Source of the DNA: a virus
Virus record (IMG/VR): IMGVR_UViG_3300020222_000034
Location: 1-52,048 of that record
Length of the DNA stretch: 52,048 bases
Direction: 5' to 3' (one strand)
Both the position numbers and the translations under genes were made by a program. Shown here in pieces: positions 27,612 to 37,632 of this stretch; the stretch's first letter is position 1; every line of letters starts with the position of its first letter. Under the pieces are notes generated by a model that was not told where the DNA came from, made no database searches, and saw nothing but the letters and a program-made list of their open reading frames with translations.

Positions 27612-30600
27612 TCACACTCCATATTTTTTATAGCCAGATAAATCAATACAATAATTTCTTAACTCTTCTTTGATTTTTTCATTTTCTATGTTTATATCTA
27701 GATTGTCTGAAAATTCTAGCGAAAGAAGCAATAAATCCGCCCCAAGTAAAACCATGCCTGGTATTGTTAGTGGCGGTCCAACACCTATACCTGCTGGTGG
27801 AATACCAAAAAGAGTTATTGGTAATTGCGCCAAAGAATATATTGCTAGTGGACTTAATTCTAGCGGCAATTCTGATGGAACCGTTGGGCCACCAAAAGGA
27901 TTTGGTATTTGAGAAGCAACACTCAAAGATAACTTAACAGCATTTCTTATTAACAAAGCCAAACTTATATTTGGATCCGTCATTTGACAATAATATTGAA
28001 GAACATATATCGCGGCCTTTAAAGATATTTTTGGAATAGCATCCGCATTAAAGTCTTTAAAGTATTGAGGACTAGACATTTTTTCAAATAAATCCATCAA
28101 ATCGTTTTCATTATAAATTGATAACATTTTTGTAAAAATATTATTTATTATTAATTTTCTCGTAGTTCTAAAGGAGCCAACAATTTTATCATCAGAAAGT
28201 ATTTGTGCGCTTGATAATATTGTTAAATTAGAAAGTAAATTTTCATTTGTAAATATTGAATAAAATTGTTTTAATTTTTCATTACAAGAAATTTTTGTTT
28301 TTAATAAATTCGTAAGAATATTTGATTCACCTCTTTGTAATGTTGGTATTAACACTAGCATATCAGAAGCGGTATTGATACCAGCAAGACTTAGCGATTG
28401 TTCTTCTTTTATTATTGGGAAAGCATTAATAACACCAAATTTTCTTTGTCCCTCTCTCAATTGTGGACCCATAAATGGAATAGCATAAGTTTTATCATAT
28501 CCATTGTTAATGGCATCTATCGTTAGGTTATTCATCCAAAATCTATTTTTTCGCTCACTATAAAGCGAATTGAGATTTTCAGTTATTAATCCTCTGCCTT
28601 CTCTCTCATTTAAATTAAAATCAAAATTTATTGATGTTTCTGGTTTCAATTCCGTATCTGGAATGTATACCATTCTCATTCTATAAGTTAAATCTTGATT
28701 AAAATAAGAATTTAATTCATTATTATTTGGAATAAATTCTAATAACTTTTTAAATTGACTAAATGTTTGCGCGCCAAAGCAATTAAATTGATCTTGTCTT
28801 GCGACTAAATTAAAAAATTCAGATTTAACATGCGGGACATTAATATAATGTTCTATTATTAAATTTGTTCCTGGCTTGTATTTCTTTTCTTGTTGTTCTA
28901 TAAAGTTATCTACTGTGGTATTGTCTGTTGTTATTTCTTTTAAATCAGACTTAATTAAAAGTTCCGGTATCAATATAGATAAGAAATCTTTTTCTTGTAA
29001 ATTTTGATCTATATCGGCACATTTACCATCAAGTTCTATTTTGACTTTTTCATTAGTCGAAGTGAGATAAGAAAGCTTATCAAACATTACTATTAATTCG
29101 TTGTAAGCTATGTTTCTTATTTGTAATAATAATATTTGTTTATATTTATTTTTTATTTCAGAACTTAAACAAGCGATATAATTATCTATCTTTTTCTTGT
29201 AATCTTGATTAGATGTTTTATTTGTTTCTGTATATAATTTTCCTAGATAAGAATTAATAATTTTTCTATCTTCTTCTAAACTAGTAATTTCTGTTTTTAG
29301 TCTTTTTATTTTTCTAAATAATTTATTATTTTCTTGCTTATCTAATTCATCTGAAAATATAAAATCATGTATATAATTTACATGTTTTTCTGTTAATTCT
29401 ACTAAGCTTGATTTATTTGATAAATTAGATATATAAACTATTTCGTTATATACTGTTTCAGCTATGTATGTTGGCAGCATTAAATCGTCGATTAATTTTC
29501 TATTATATCCAAACACTCTTAGTGGAAATAATGTTCTTAAAGATATTTCAGCGCACGCTGTTCGAACAAGAGATAAAAACATGCCATCTATCAAAGAAAA
29601 CTTTAATAAATTATCTTTATCTTTTAAGATATCTTGTAAATCGCTTAAGTTTGTTAAATCACTACTTCTTTGATCCATTATATCAGAAATGAATTCTTTT
29701 AATTCAATTTCTCCAAATAATCCTGGATCTACTTTTGATTCTTTTTGCTGTTTTGTTGGCTTGGGACAAAAATTAATATATTTTAATGGTGTATCAATAT
29801 TCGGACTAACTATTGGCGGTAAAGAATTTCCTTGTAAAGCTTGAGATAATCCTGGAAATATTGTATCCAACCCATTCTTCATACCAGTAATGTATTTTTC
29901 TTTTTGTAAAGAATCTAAATTAATTGGCTTTAATAATCCGTCTTCCGATATTGCTTTAGTTATTTTTTGATATATTGAAGATAAAAATTTATCATAAGAA
30001 TCACTAGCATATTGTTCAAATTCTCTGTCGAATATTGATCGATCTAATAATGAACCTTGAGAGGTATAAAGAAAATTTAAATTTCCAGTTATTGAATTTT
30101 TTAACATAGTTTTAAATTCTTCTCTAGAATTTAAAATATCTTCATACAAAGAATTTGTATCTATGTTTTGATTATCAACTTCAAAAGAAAACTTAATATC
30201 TTCTTGTGTTTGTGAGTTTCCTTGATAAATTGTTATATTATTTTCATTATTAGAAATAACACTTTGTATTTTCCAGCTGCTCCCGGACATCGAAAGACTC
30301 ATTTCTTTTTCTGATAGACTTGAGAAACCCCTTGAGCCAGTTAAAGTTATATTTAATCTTTCCGGAGTGCTATTAATTGATAAGCTATCTGAAGAGCCGT
30401 AAAAACTGTCAGAGAACAAAGCTCCATATACGAATTTTGTTTCCTCAATCTCTATTGGATCCGGTGCTCCACCCTCTACATAACCACCTTTGTTTACTAG
30501 ATCTTTATATTCAGAGTTTTCATATTGTTCTGAATTTCCATCTTGTTTTAAAAATTTTGGAACTTTTCTTTTAAATGGTTTTTTGGCTACAAGATTAGAA

Positions 30601-33600
30601 TAAAAATCATTACATCCAGTTTTAAATTTAGTAGAAATATCTTTTAAATTTGAATTTATAATGTCTGATTTGGCTTTTTCAACTGCTGGAATATTATTTC
30701 CATTTGGTAATTTTCCAATAAGAAGTGGTTTAAATACTGAATCTTCTATTTTGTTTTTTAAAGTTTCCGGAGAGGCACTTAATAAATCTTGTAATAAATT
30801 TCTATATGTATCGGTTGGCGATGGAACAATAGTATCTCCATCTGGTAGAGTGAACGGTTCGTCTCCCAAACCTCTATCGGTATCTAAAATAGGAGAAATT
30901 GGATCAAGACAAACAACATTTCTTGTGTTTAAAGAATTAGAAGTATAAAAAGTTGACATAGCAATTAATTCTTGTCTAACAGAATCTAATCCAGTTATAT
31001 TTCCAAGATAAGTAAATATTCCAGATAAAGTTCCGGGAGTTAATAAATAAACTAATTCTTGTCTATTTTGTCTTATATGCTGTTCAACTTGTTTGATATC
31101 TTGTTCTGCTGGCTTATAAAACAATCTCATAAAAGCATCGGCAGACATTATTCTAGATAATTCTGATATTAATATTGTTAGAGATTGTTGTATTTCTACT
31201 TCTGTAGTAGCAGAACTTTTTGCTACACTTAATACTTGTAAAGTTTTGCTTCTAGAAGAAATGTTTGCTTTTCCTATTCCCAAATCAGCATTTATATCAA
31301 GTTGAGCGGTTTCTTGAATAGCAACTGGGTTTAGTGTTTTAGAAACATTTTTAAACGCTTTCTGATAGGCAACAGGGTCGATTTGTGGATTGCTGCTTAC
31401 GAAGTCATCTAAATCAAATCTACCTCTTCCTAGTTGATTTAAAGCAGCAGCAGCGGCACCGGTAATACTTCCTTCTGCTTCACCTGTTAATGCTGCTCCT
31501 ATTAAATTTTTTATTCCACCACAAGTCAATAATTCTTGTAATATTTTTACTATAAAAGCAACAATACCATCAAATATAATTTGAACAACTGCTAAATCTA
31601 AACTTAATTTTAATTCTTGAAATATATCTATTTCTGGTAGTTGCGGTAATTGTATCGTTCCAAACATCGGACTTATATTAAACAAATCAACAATGCTACA
31701 TAAAATTTCTGTATTTATTCCATATTTTGTTTCAACTAAATCTAAAAAGTCGTCGATAAATCTTAATTCATCTAAATCCATTTCTTTTCGTGCTTTTATT
31801 TTATCTAAAGCATTTTGTTGAGATGATTCTTGATTTAATTTTAAATCTTTATATTGTTTTAATTTAGATTCATATGTTTGCTGTAAACTACCGTCTATTT
31901 GAATATTTGAAGTAATTGTTCTATCAGCAATGTTGAGTGCTTCTCCGGGATCAGTTCTTTTGTCTAACTCAATAAAAACAATTCTTTTTCTTTCATTATT
32001 TTCAATTGCTCTTTCTAAATCTCTTATTTCTTTAAGAAGCTTTTTTTCTCTTTCATCTTTTAGGTTATCAATTTTAAATTGTTTAATGTCTTTATATAAT
32101 TCAACATAAAGACTTTCTGGAAATGCTCTGTTGAACATACTCTCAAGTTCAGAAAATCTAAAGCCTCTCAATATGTCTCTACAGTTTCCAATTTTTGGTA
32201 AAAAACAAGTTTGAAATTCTTTTAACAAACAAGATAAATTTGTTCTAGCAAATATAATATCTTGTAATCCACTTAAGCTCTGTCTGCCTGCTTGTTCTAT
32301 TTGTGCCGATAATCCTCCGATTTTATCAATAATTTGTTGTATAGAATTTGGATCAGAAAAAGAATCTCTTTTTGCTTCATAAAGACCAAAAAATCCATTA
32401 TTTAATAATGCTTCTCTAAATAATTGATTTGAATTTGGATCTCTTATAAGTATAGCAGATGGAGTATCTGCGCTGGATTCATAATAATATTTACTATTTT
32501 CGAAAATAAGATTTTCTGCTTTATTGCGACTTAATTTGGTTTCAATTGATTCATAAAAAGAAATAGCATCCGGATAATTGTTCGGTATAAAATATAAATT
32601 TGGAAAATTAATATAATTAAATGCTTGTGGATTTGAATCAACAAAGTTTTTATCCTTAGTTAATGGAGAAGCATCTTCTATGATTTGGTTGTTTTGATAT
32701 TTTTCTCTATTAATTCTAGTATTTTCTTGTAATGATTGAGGAGTAGGGCAATAAAATGGATCAATTTCAAATATATTTAAATCGATATATTCAATATCAG
32801 ATAGTATTGATAAAATTGTTGGATTAAAAAAATCAAAAGAATATTGATTTTCAGCTATATCTGAGCCGCCTATTATAGCAACGAATTTATTGCTTTTATC
32901 CAAAGAGCCAAAAGGACTTTCAAATTTTAGAAATTGCTTATTAACAAATTCAATATTTAAATTAGATATTCCTTGTTCTTTTTCTTGTAGCAATACTTGC
33001 TCTGTTTGTCTTAAAAATGTTATTCTAAAAAATAAATTTTCTTTTTTTATATTTAAAGATTCGGTAGATGAATATAATCTCTGTTCAGCAAAATTATAAT
33101 AATCATATTTTGACTTAAAATCACTTAAAAAAGTAATCGAAGATAATTTTTCTTGTAATGATTTTTTAATTTCTGTTCTTATTAAATAATCGATTAATTT
33201 TATTCTTGCTTTTTCTATAACTTTTATATCGTATTTAACATCAGTATTTTCTATCTGATCTTTAAGTAATTTTTCACCAATAACTGAACCAATTTCTTGT
33301 GCTGGATAAGCAGACATTACTGCTTGTATATTATTATCTGGAAATATTTTGTCTTTCGAAGTATCGTTAAGTTCGTAGAGATAAGAAAATATTAAATTAT
33401 CTGCTATTGATAAATTTGGTATTTTTTCAACTAAGTTATATAATATCTGCTGTTCATCCGGATTAGAAGAAGAAACAGAACTTTTAATAGATAATATTTT
33501 TTCTTTTATTTCTTTTGAATAATTTACAGAAGAGATTTCATAAATACCATTAACATCTACATAAGCATATGTTATGGAATCTAATTTTGTTAATAAAAAA

Positions 33601-34097
33601 TTTAAATTATTATAATCATAAGAAGCGGTAGCTACATTCTGTAGATACGTTTTAATTTCTGATTCTTCAAAAATATCGACTTTTAAATCCCTATAAGGAT
33701 TGACGCCCAATAAATTTAATATTGTATTATTGGGATCTGTATTTGTAGCAGCAAAAGCGTCGAATCTTGAACCAAAATCATCTAAAGGTTGCTGAAGAAC
33801 AAGATCGGTATTACTCATTAATCCTTGAAGGATTAAATTTGTTCTAGTTTCATTAAATCTTCTAAAATAAATATTATAAACAAGAGTCGATAAGCTCTCT
33901 TTATACTTTCTTTTATCTAAAGAATTTATTATAGTTTTATAAGTTGGTTGAAAACTTATAAAATCTTTACCGTCATCTTTTAAATCTATATCGCAATTTT
34001 TTAAATATCTTACTAACTTATCTACTTTTTTATCGATTGTGGATAAATCAACACTAAAACTTGTAGTAAGTATATTTTTTTGCTGTGGTGTTCTCAT
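27612..34097 (-). CDS. Giant baseplate-block protein (2161 aa), family not recognised
   Basis: The ATG at 34097 follows the upstream stop by one base. The protein is Lys/Asn/Leu/Ser-rich and largely helical. Long charged helical segments suit coiled coils, for example about 690-790 (EREKKLLKEIRDLERAIENN) and about 1590-1650. A hydrophobic stretch lies at about 830-870 (VVQIIFDGIVAFIVKIL), followed by Ala/Gly-rich sequence. The C-terminal about 80 residues contain a Pro/Gly-rich hydrophobic segment (PITLFGIPPAGIGVGPPL, then MVLLGADLLLL). It lies between the gp25-like gene and the spike-like gene, so it probably belongs to the baseplate or hub. A tape-measure or ejection role is possible, but no direct evidence supports it. 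Confidence 0.5.
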   Translation of the reverse strand: MRTPQQKNILTTSFSVDLSTIDKKVDKLVRYLKNCDIDLKDDGKDFISFQPTYKTIINSLDKRKYKESLSTLVYNIYFRRFNETRTNLILQGLMSNTDLVLQQPLDDFGSRFDAFAATNTDPNNTILNLLGVNPYRDLKVDIFEESEIKTYLQNVATASYDYNNLNFLLTKLDSITYAYVDVNGIYEISSVNYSKEIKEKILSIKSSVSSSNPDEQQILYNLVEKIPNLSIADNLIFSYLYELNDTSKDKIFPDNNIQAVMSAYPAQEIGSVIGEKLLKDQIENTDVKYDIKVIEKARIKLIDYLIRTEIKKSLQEKLSSITFLSDFKSKYDYYNFAEQRLYSSTESLNIKKENLFFRITFLRQTEQVLLQEKEQGISNLNIEFVNKQFLKFESPFGSLDKSNKFVAIIGGSDIAENQYSFDFFNPTILSILSDIEYIDLNIFEIDPFYCPTPQSLQENTRINREKYQNNQIIEDASPLTKDKNFVDSNPQAFNYINFPNLYFIPNNYPDAISFYESIETKLSRNKAENLIFENSKYYYESSADTPSAILIRDPNSNQLFREALLNNGFFGLYEAKRDSFSDPNSIQQIIDKIGGLSAQIEQAGRQSLSGLQDIIFARTNLSCLLKEFQTCFLPKIGNCRDILRGFRFSELESMFNRAFPESLYVELYKDIKQFKIDNLKDEREKKLLKEIRDLERAIENNERKRIVFIELDKRTDPGEALNIADRTITSNIQIDGSLQQTYESKLKQYKDLKLNQESSQQNALDKIKARKEMDLDELRFIDDFLDLVETKYGINTEILCSIVDLFNISPMFGTIQLPQLPEIDIFQELKLSLDLAVVQIIFDGIVAFIVKILQELLTCGGIKNLIGAALTGEAEGSITGAAAAALNQLGRGRFDLDDFVSSNPQIDPVAYQKAFKNVSKTLNPVAIQETAQLDINADLGIGKANISSRSKTLQVLSVAKSSATTEVEIQQSLTILISELSRIMSADAFMRLFYKPAEQDIKQVEQHIRQNRQELVYLLTPGTLSGIFTYLGNITGLDSVRQELIAMSTFYTSNSLNTRNVVCLDPISPILDTDRGLGDEPFTLPDGDTIVPSPTDTYRNLLQDLLSASPETLKNKIEDSVFKPLLIGKLPNGNNIPAVEKAKSDIINSNLKDISTKFKTGCNDFYSNLVAKKPFKRKVPKFLKQDGNSEQYENSEYKDLVNKGGYVEGGAPDPIEIEETKFVYGALFSDSFYGSSDSLSINSTPERLNITLTGSRGFSSLSEKEMSLSMSGSSWKIQSVISNNENNITIYQGNSQTQEDIKFSFEVDNQNIDTNSLYEDILNSREEFKTMLKNSITGNLNFLYTSQGSLLDRSIFDREFEQYASDSYDKFLSSIYQKITKAISEDGLLKPINLDSLQKEKYITGMKNGLDTIFPGLSQALQGNSLPPIVSPNIDTPLKYINFCPKPTKQQKESKVDPGLFGEIELKEFISDIMDQRSSDLTNLSDLQDILKDKDNLLKFSLIDGMFLSLVRTACAEISLRTLFPLRVFGYNRKLIDDLMLPTYIAETVYNEIVYISNLSNKSSLVELTEKHVNYIHDFIFSDELDKQENNKLFRKIKRLKTEITSLEEDRKIINSYLGKLYTETNKTSNQDYKKKIDNYIACLSSEIKNKYKQILLLQIRNIAYNELIVMFDKLSYLTSTNEKVKIELDGKCADIDQNLQEKDFLSILIPELLIKSDLKEITTDNTTVDNFIEQQEKKYKPGTNLIIEHYINVPHVKSEFFNLVARQDQFNCFGAQTFSQFKKLLEFIPNNNELNSYFNQDLTYRMRMVYIPDTELKPETSINFDFNLNEREGRGLITENLNSLYSERKNRFWMNNLTIDAINNGYDKTYAIPFMGPQLREGQRKFGVINAFPIIKEEQSLSLAGINTASDMLVLIPTLQRGESNILTNLLKTKISCNEKLKQFYSIFTNENLLSNLTILSSAQILSDDKIVGSFRTTRKLIINNIFTKMLSIYNENDLMDLFEKMSSPQYFKDFNADAIPKISLKAAIYVLQYYCQMTDPNISLALLIRNAVKLSLSVASQIPNPFGGPTVPSELPLELSPLAIYSLAQLPITLFGIPPAGIGVGPPLTIPGMVLLGADLLLLSLEFSDNLDINIENEKIKEELRNYCIDLSGYKKYGV

Positions 34098-34098
34098 A

Positions 34099-35022
34099 TT
34101 AGTTTGTTTTATTATAATAACTGTTTATATAAGTATTGGGATTTTTTAATAAATAGTTTTTTCTCAAATTTTCAATATTAGGAATTCTTGTTGTAGAGTT
34201 ATTAATATTTACTATTTGTTTTATTTCACCATCATTAAGGGTTATTTTCTGAACCATATTTGGATCTGTTAGTGGCAATAAAGCTTCTGGTATAAAATTA
34301 GAAAGATGTGTATGTTGTTTTACGGCATCATTTATAACGCTTTGTTTATCACAAACTGTTTGAATTAAAGCATATATATTATTTATTTCATTTAATACTT
34401 TATTTAAAAATTCTTCAAGATTTGTTCCAAGAACAAGTGGCTGTAAGTCTCCTAAATTATTGGCACTATTATTTGCTATTAAATGTATTCCATTAAACTC
34501 TAAATCACTATTTGGATGAGATGGTGCGTTTGGATCTGGTGTTGGTTTATCTGCTCGATCTATTCCTGTTATTATTTTAACTGAACCACGAGAAAACAAT
34601 CTAACTTCGTCAGCCTTTAACGCTATAGCAGAACGATTTCTTGCTTTTTCATCTTGTATTCTTGCTCCAAAGTTTGAATCTATATCATCTGTTTGTTCGC
34701 AAATTTGTAATACAGCAGAATCATAATAGTGTTTTGGGCTAAGAGTTAATTTACCAGCGTCTAATGGAGGAGGGCTATTTTTTATAGCAGTTCCCATACC
34801 AGAAACAAGTGTAATCGTTGAAGTATATGTTGACTTTGCTACTTCTGGTCTATTCTGAGGGGAGCCACCAAGAATTATTGTGTTATTTAAATCAGACTGA
34901 AAAACAACTTCATTTGGCCCTCCATCATAAGGAGCAGCTTTTCTTACACTAACATATTGAGCGGGAAGCAATTTACTTTGCTTTTCTATTTCTACTTGTA
35001 GATCTGATTTTTTTGTTGCCAT
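34099..35022 (-). CDS. Spike-like or baseplate-hub-associated virion protein
   Basis: A 307-residue protein. Residues about 100-180 include HYYDSAVLQICEQTDDID and SAIALKADEVRLFSRGSVKI, a pattern of short beta strands with a conserved IAIKAD.VR core. I recall this pattern from virion proteins of marine T4-like phages, where it resembles the repetitive strands of beta-helical spikes. A His-containing segment (VKQHTHLSNF) follows near residue 245. The gene lies between the 2161-residue protein and a predicted cell-wall hydrolase. A central-spike role is inferred. The ribosome binding site is weak (AGGTAG). Confidence 0.5.
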   Translation of the reverse strand: MATKKSDLQVEIEKQSKLLPAQYVSVRKAAPYDGGPNEVVFQSDLNNTIILGGSPQNRPEVAKSTYTSTITLVSGMGTAIKNSPPPLDAGKLTLSPKHYYDSAVLQICEQTDDIDSNFGARIQDEKARNRSAIALKADEVRLFSRGSVKIITGIDRADKPTPDPNAPSHPNSDLEFNGIHLIANNSANNLGDLQPLVLGTNLEEFLNKVLNEINNIYALIQTVCDKQSVINDAVKQHTHLSNFIPEALLPLTDPNMVQKITLNDGEIKQIVNINNSTTRIPNIENLRKNYLLKNPNTYINSYYNKTN

Positions 35023-35035
35023 GTACTACCTTTAA

Positions 35036-36577
35036 TTATTCCGACTGTTCAAGTGATTGTTCAAAAGAAGATTCTTCTGGATTTTGTTCTTGTTGTATTG
35101 GAGTGGTTTCTGCTTGAGTTTCTGAAGGCCCAATTGTTGTATTTGCTCTATCTAATTGTTGCTGTGTTGGAGTGATGTATCTATTACTACTGAAGCAAGT
35201 ATAATATTTTGGAAAACCTGAATAATTGGAACCAAAGCCGCCTGCTATGGAAATGTTATTTTTATTTTTTCCCGGAGGAAAACCAGCGTGTGCTGATCTC
35301 GGATTGGCACCATCTTCATCAACTTCAGCAACACCCGGTCTAACTATTGCTGTGTGATGAACACCGACTCCGTCTCTTCTGGCTCCATAATAAATCGCCA
35401 CAGTTGCCAATCCTTTATTGGCATTATCTTGGGCTTCTTGAGCGGAAATTTCTTTCCATCCATATCTTGGACCGTGAACTTGAAGCCATTGTATCATTCC
35501 TTCAACGCCTAATTGCGACCATCCTCTTTTAAATTTTGCCGCCATAGGTTGTGGATTACCATTTTCATCAATTTGCCACGGAACAGGAGTTCCCATGGCC
35601 CATGTAATATCCGCAACAAAAATATTACAAAATGTTCCATTTTGTCCACTTGGCAATCTTCGGGTTTGATATCTTGGATTTGTCTCTACATTAAACTGGT
35701 CTATTATTCTGTTGTATGTTTCAGAATTTGGTCTTGAAGGATCTCCTATATATTCAGCTACAACATCTATAGGTGGCCAAGTTGAATCACTAACAGAACC
35801 AATTTCTCCAGAAATCGCTCCAGCTACTGCTGTTGGAGAAGATGAATCGCCATATGATTGTATATTTGGCAAATTAGAAGTTATTTGTTGTATTATATTT
35901 TTTGAACTATTAACTGCTTCAATATATTTTTGTCTAAAAAAACTAAAAAAATTTAATAAATCTTCATATCCTTGTTCGAATATGTCATCATCATATATTT
36001 TTTCGTAAAAACCAGATATTTTAATACCATTAGATATGTGAGAAGCTTTAAATAATTCTACTTTAACAATTGAATTTGATTTTGGAGGACTACTAATCAA
36101 GCCACTAGAAGTTTTGGGTGCCAAAACTGTATGTTGTGTTCCAACAGCAGAATGAATTCTTTTATATAACAAAACTTCTTCTGGGTTATTTTTATCAAAA
36201 TTTCCAAATGATTTTTTTGCCCCAGTGCTTTTAGGGTTTGTTTGTGTATATTCTTTATATAAACTTTGAGGACTTAAAGTTGAAGCTAACGTGCTAGCAT
36301 CTAAAATCTGAACATATAAAAGAAAATCTTCAAGTTCTTTTTTTTTCGCCATATTTAAAGATGGAATAGTGTATTTTGTTTTTAAACTTGAATTGGGTGG
36401 ACAATAAACTTCTAAAACTCTACCATAAACAATTTGATTATTGAAATTTTCTACACGATTTACTTTATTGTGTAGAGCGACCAAGCCTGGAGTTGGATTT
36501 CTATCTAATTGATTAGGATGAATCTCTCTTTTATCAATAATTCTAAATTCTTCATTTTTATCGAGTTCATCTGCCAT
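35036..36577 (-). CDS. Baseplate-associated cell-wall hydrolase with Cys/His (CHAP-like) domain
   Basis: A 513-residue protein. Residues about 270-440 hold a CHAP/NlpC-P60-like amidase signature: catalytic Cys317 in NGTFCNIFVADITWAMG, then hydrophobic residues, and His407/408 in GVGVHHTAIVRPG. These match the Cys-His pair of papain-like peptidoglycan hydrolases. The N-terminal about 240 residues contain a strand-rich YGRVLEVYCPP region, perhaps an attachment domain. The C-terminal tail is Glu/Gln-rich and flexible. In T4 the baseplate lysozyme gp5 degrades the wall locally during infection; here a Cys/His enzyme appears to take that place. The baseplate position supports this. The bond cleaved is unknown. 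Confidence 0.65.
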   Translation of the reverse strand: MADELDKNEEFRIIDKREIHPNQLDRNPTPGLVALHNKVNRVENFNNQIVYGRVLEVYCPPNSSLKTKYTIPSLNMAKKKELEDFLLYVQILDASTLASTLSPQSLYKEYTQTNPKSTGAKKSFGNFDKNNPEEVLLYKRIHSAVGTQHTVLAPKTSSGLISSPPKSNSIVKVELFKASHISNGIKISGFYEKIYDDDIFEQGYEDLLNFFSFFRQKYIEAVNSSKNIIQQITSNLPNIQSYGDSSSPTAVAGAISGEIGSVSDSTWPPIDVVAEYIGDPSRPNSETYNRIIDQFNVETNPRYQTRRLPSGQNGTFCNIFVADITWAMGTPVPWQIDENGNPQPMAAKFKRGWSQLGVEGMIQWLQVHGPRYGWKEISAQEAQDNANKGLATVAIYYGARRDGVGVHHTAIVRPGVAEVDEDGANPRSAHAGFPPGKNKNNISIAGGFGSNYSGFPKYYTCFSSNRYITPTQQQLDRANTTIGPSETQAETTPIQQEQNPEESSFEQSLEQSE

Positions 36578-36578
36578 T

Positions 36579-36875
36579 TTATTCTGTCTCCTCTATTTCA
36601 TTATAGAGACTTTCTTTATCTTTACTATCTAAATCGCCATATTTATCTTCATCAACTTTTTTCATTAAACCAATAAGCTTAACTAATTGTTCATTAGAAC
36701 GCTGAAGAGTTTCTAAATATTTGGCAGCAACCATACCTGTTGTTGAATATCGATCTTTTTGTTGACCAATATATTGAGCAACATCTTCTAATAATTCGTT
36801 TGCCGCTTCTCGATCATTTTGTATGTTTTCAATAGCCAAATCAATTAGTTCTTCTTTTGATAGTTTTTTCTTCAT
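36579..36875 (-). CDS. Small helical protein, unknown
   Basis: A 98-residue acidic protein, predicted almost entirely helical, starting MKKKLSKEELIDLAIENI. The central segment VAAKYLETLQRSNEQLVKLIGL is conserved in similar small proteins I recall in marine T4-like phages, with no known function. It lies between the sigma factor and the baseplate hydrolase, and its stop precedes the hydrolase ATG by one base. ATATTTATTAG lies right before its ATG with no clear ribosome binding site. Structural, packaging or regulatory roles are all possible. Confidence 0.6.
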   Translation of the reverse strand: MKKKLSKEELIDLAIENIQNDREAANELLEDVAQYIGQQKDRYSTTGMVAAKYLETLQRSNEQLVKLIGLMKKVDEDKYGDLDSKDKESLYNEIEETE

Positions 36876-36894
36876 ACTAATAAATATATTCTAA

Positions 36895-37632
36895 CTAAAT
36901 TTCTCCGTCATCCCAAGTTTTCTTAAACTCTTTGTATTTTTGCCTTATTTTGTTGAGATTATTGACAACTTGTTTGGTATTTAGGTCTGTTATCTCTCTC
37001 ACGTATAAATAAATTGCTTTTTTGTTAAATATTTCAATAGCATCCGGATCTTTCAATAAAACAACTATAGCATCCAAGACCTTTTTTTCATTTACTTTTA
37101 AATCTAATTGTTTCCAATTATCTATCTCACACCAAAGGTGTTTCCAAAATTCATCTACTTCTCTTTTTGAATCTGTGTCATTATGAACGACTAAATTATC
37201 ATAATCTAATTCTTTTTGATACTCAGCATCATCAAGAAATATTTCTTTTTTATTCTGACGGCTTACTTTTTTAACTTTATGGATAAACCAATTTTTAGTT
37301 ATAACACTAAAATAACTAAATGCTTTTGAGCCTTTAGACGGATCAAACTTCTCTAATATCGTTGTTATCCAAATTTTACATTCTTCTTTTAAATCTTCTA
37401 TATTTGGAAGACTATTAAATTTATAAGTAAAAACAATCTTATTTACCATTTCATTAAAAGCTGGTCCAATAAGATTTCTATATAAGTCTTGTCTTACTTT
37501 TGGATCTTTTGTGGAGGCATATTTTATAATAGCGTCTTCATGCTCCTGAGTAAAATACAGTTTTTCCTGTTGCTGTGGCGAATTTTTCTTCGCTCTTCTC
37601 GTCTTCCTCGGATATTTCGTCTCTTTCGACAT
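36895..37632 (-). CDS. Late-transcription sigma factor, T4 gp55-like
   Basis: The start is taken as ATG 37632, which has a strong GAGG site 7 bases upstream; an upstream ATG at 37665 adds 11 basic residues. The 245-residue protein has a basic N-terminus and then a sigma-70 region-2-like block: IEDLKEECKIWITTILEKFD, PSKGSKAFSYFSVITKNWFI and HKVKKVSRQ. This is the arrangement of T4 gp55, the divergent sigma that directs host RNA polymerase to late promoters (TATAAATA in T4) with gp33 and the gp45 clamp. T4 gp55 is 185 residues; this one is longer at the C-terminus. It overlaps the upstream gene by 95 bases in another frame. Confidence 0.8.
   Translation of the reverse strand: MSKETKYPRKTRRAKKNSPQQQEKLYFTQEHEDAIIKYASTKDPKVRQDLYRNLIGPAFNEMVNKIVFTYKFNSLPNIEDLKEECKIWITTILEKFDPSKGSKAFSYFSVITKNWFIHKVKKVSRQNKKEIFLDDAEYQKELDYDNLVVHNDTDSKREVDEFWKHLWCEIDNWKQLDLKVNEKKVLDAIVVLLKDPDAIEIFNKKAIYLYVREITDLNTKQVVNNLNKIRQKYKEFKKTWDDGEI

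Noticed and set aside
27612-34097. Calling the 2161-residue protein a tape-measure protein
   Set aside because: Length and helices would fit, but it sits between baseplate genes and no tube or chaperone genes are near; the evidence does not decide.
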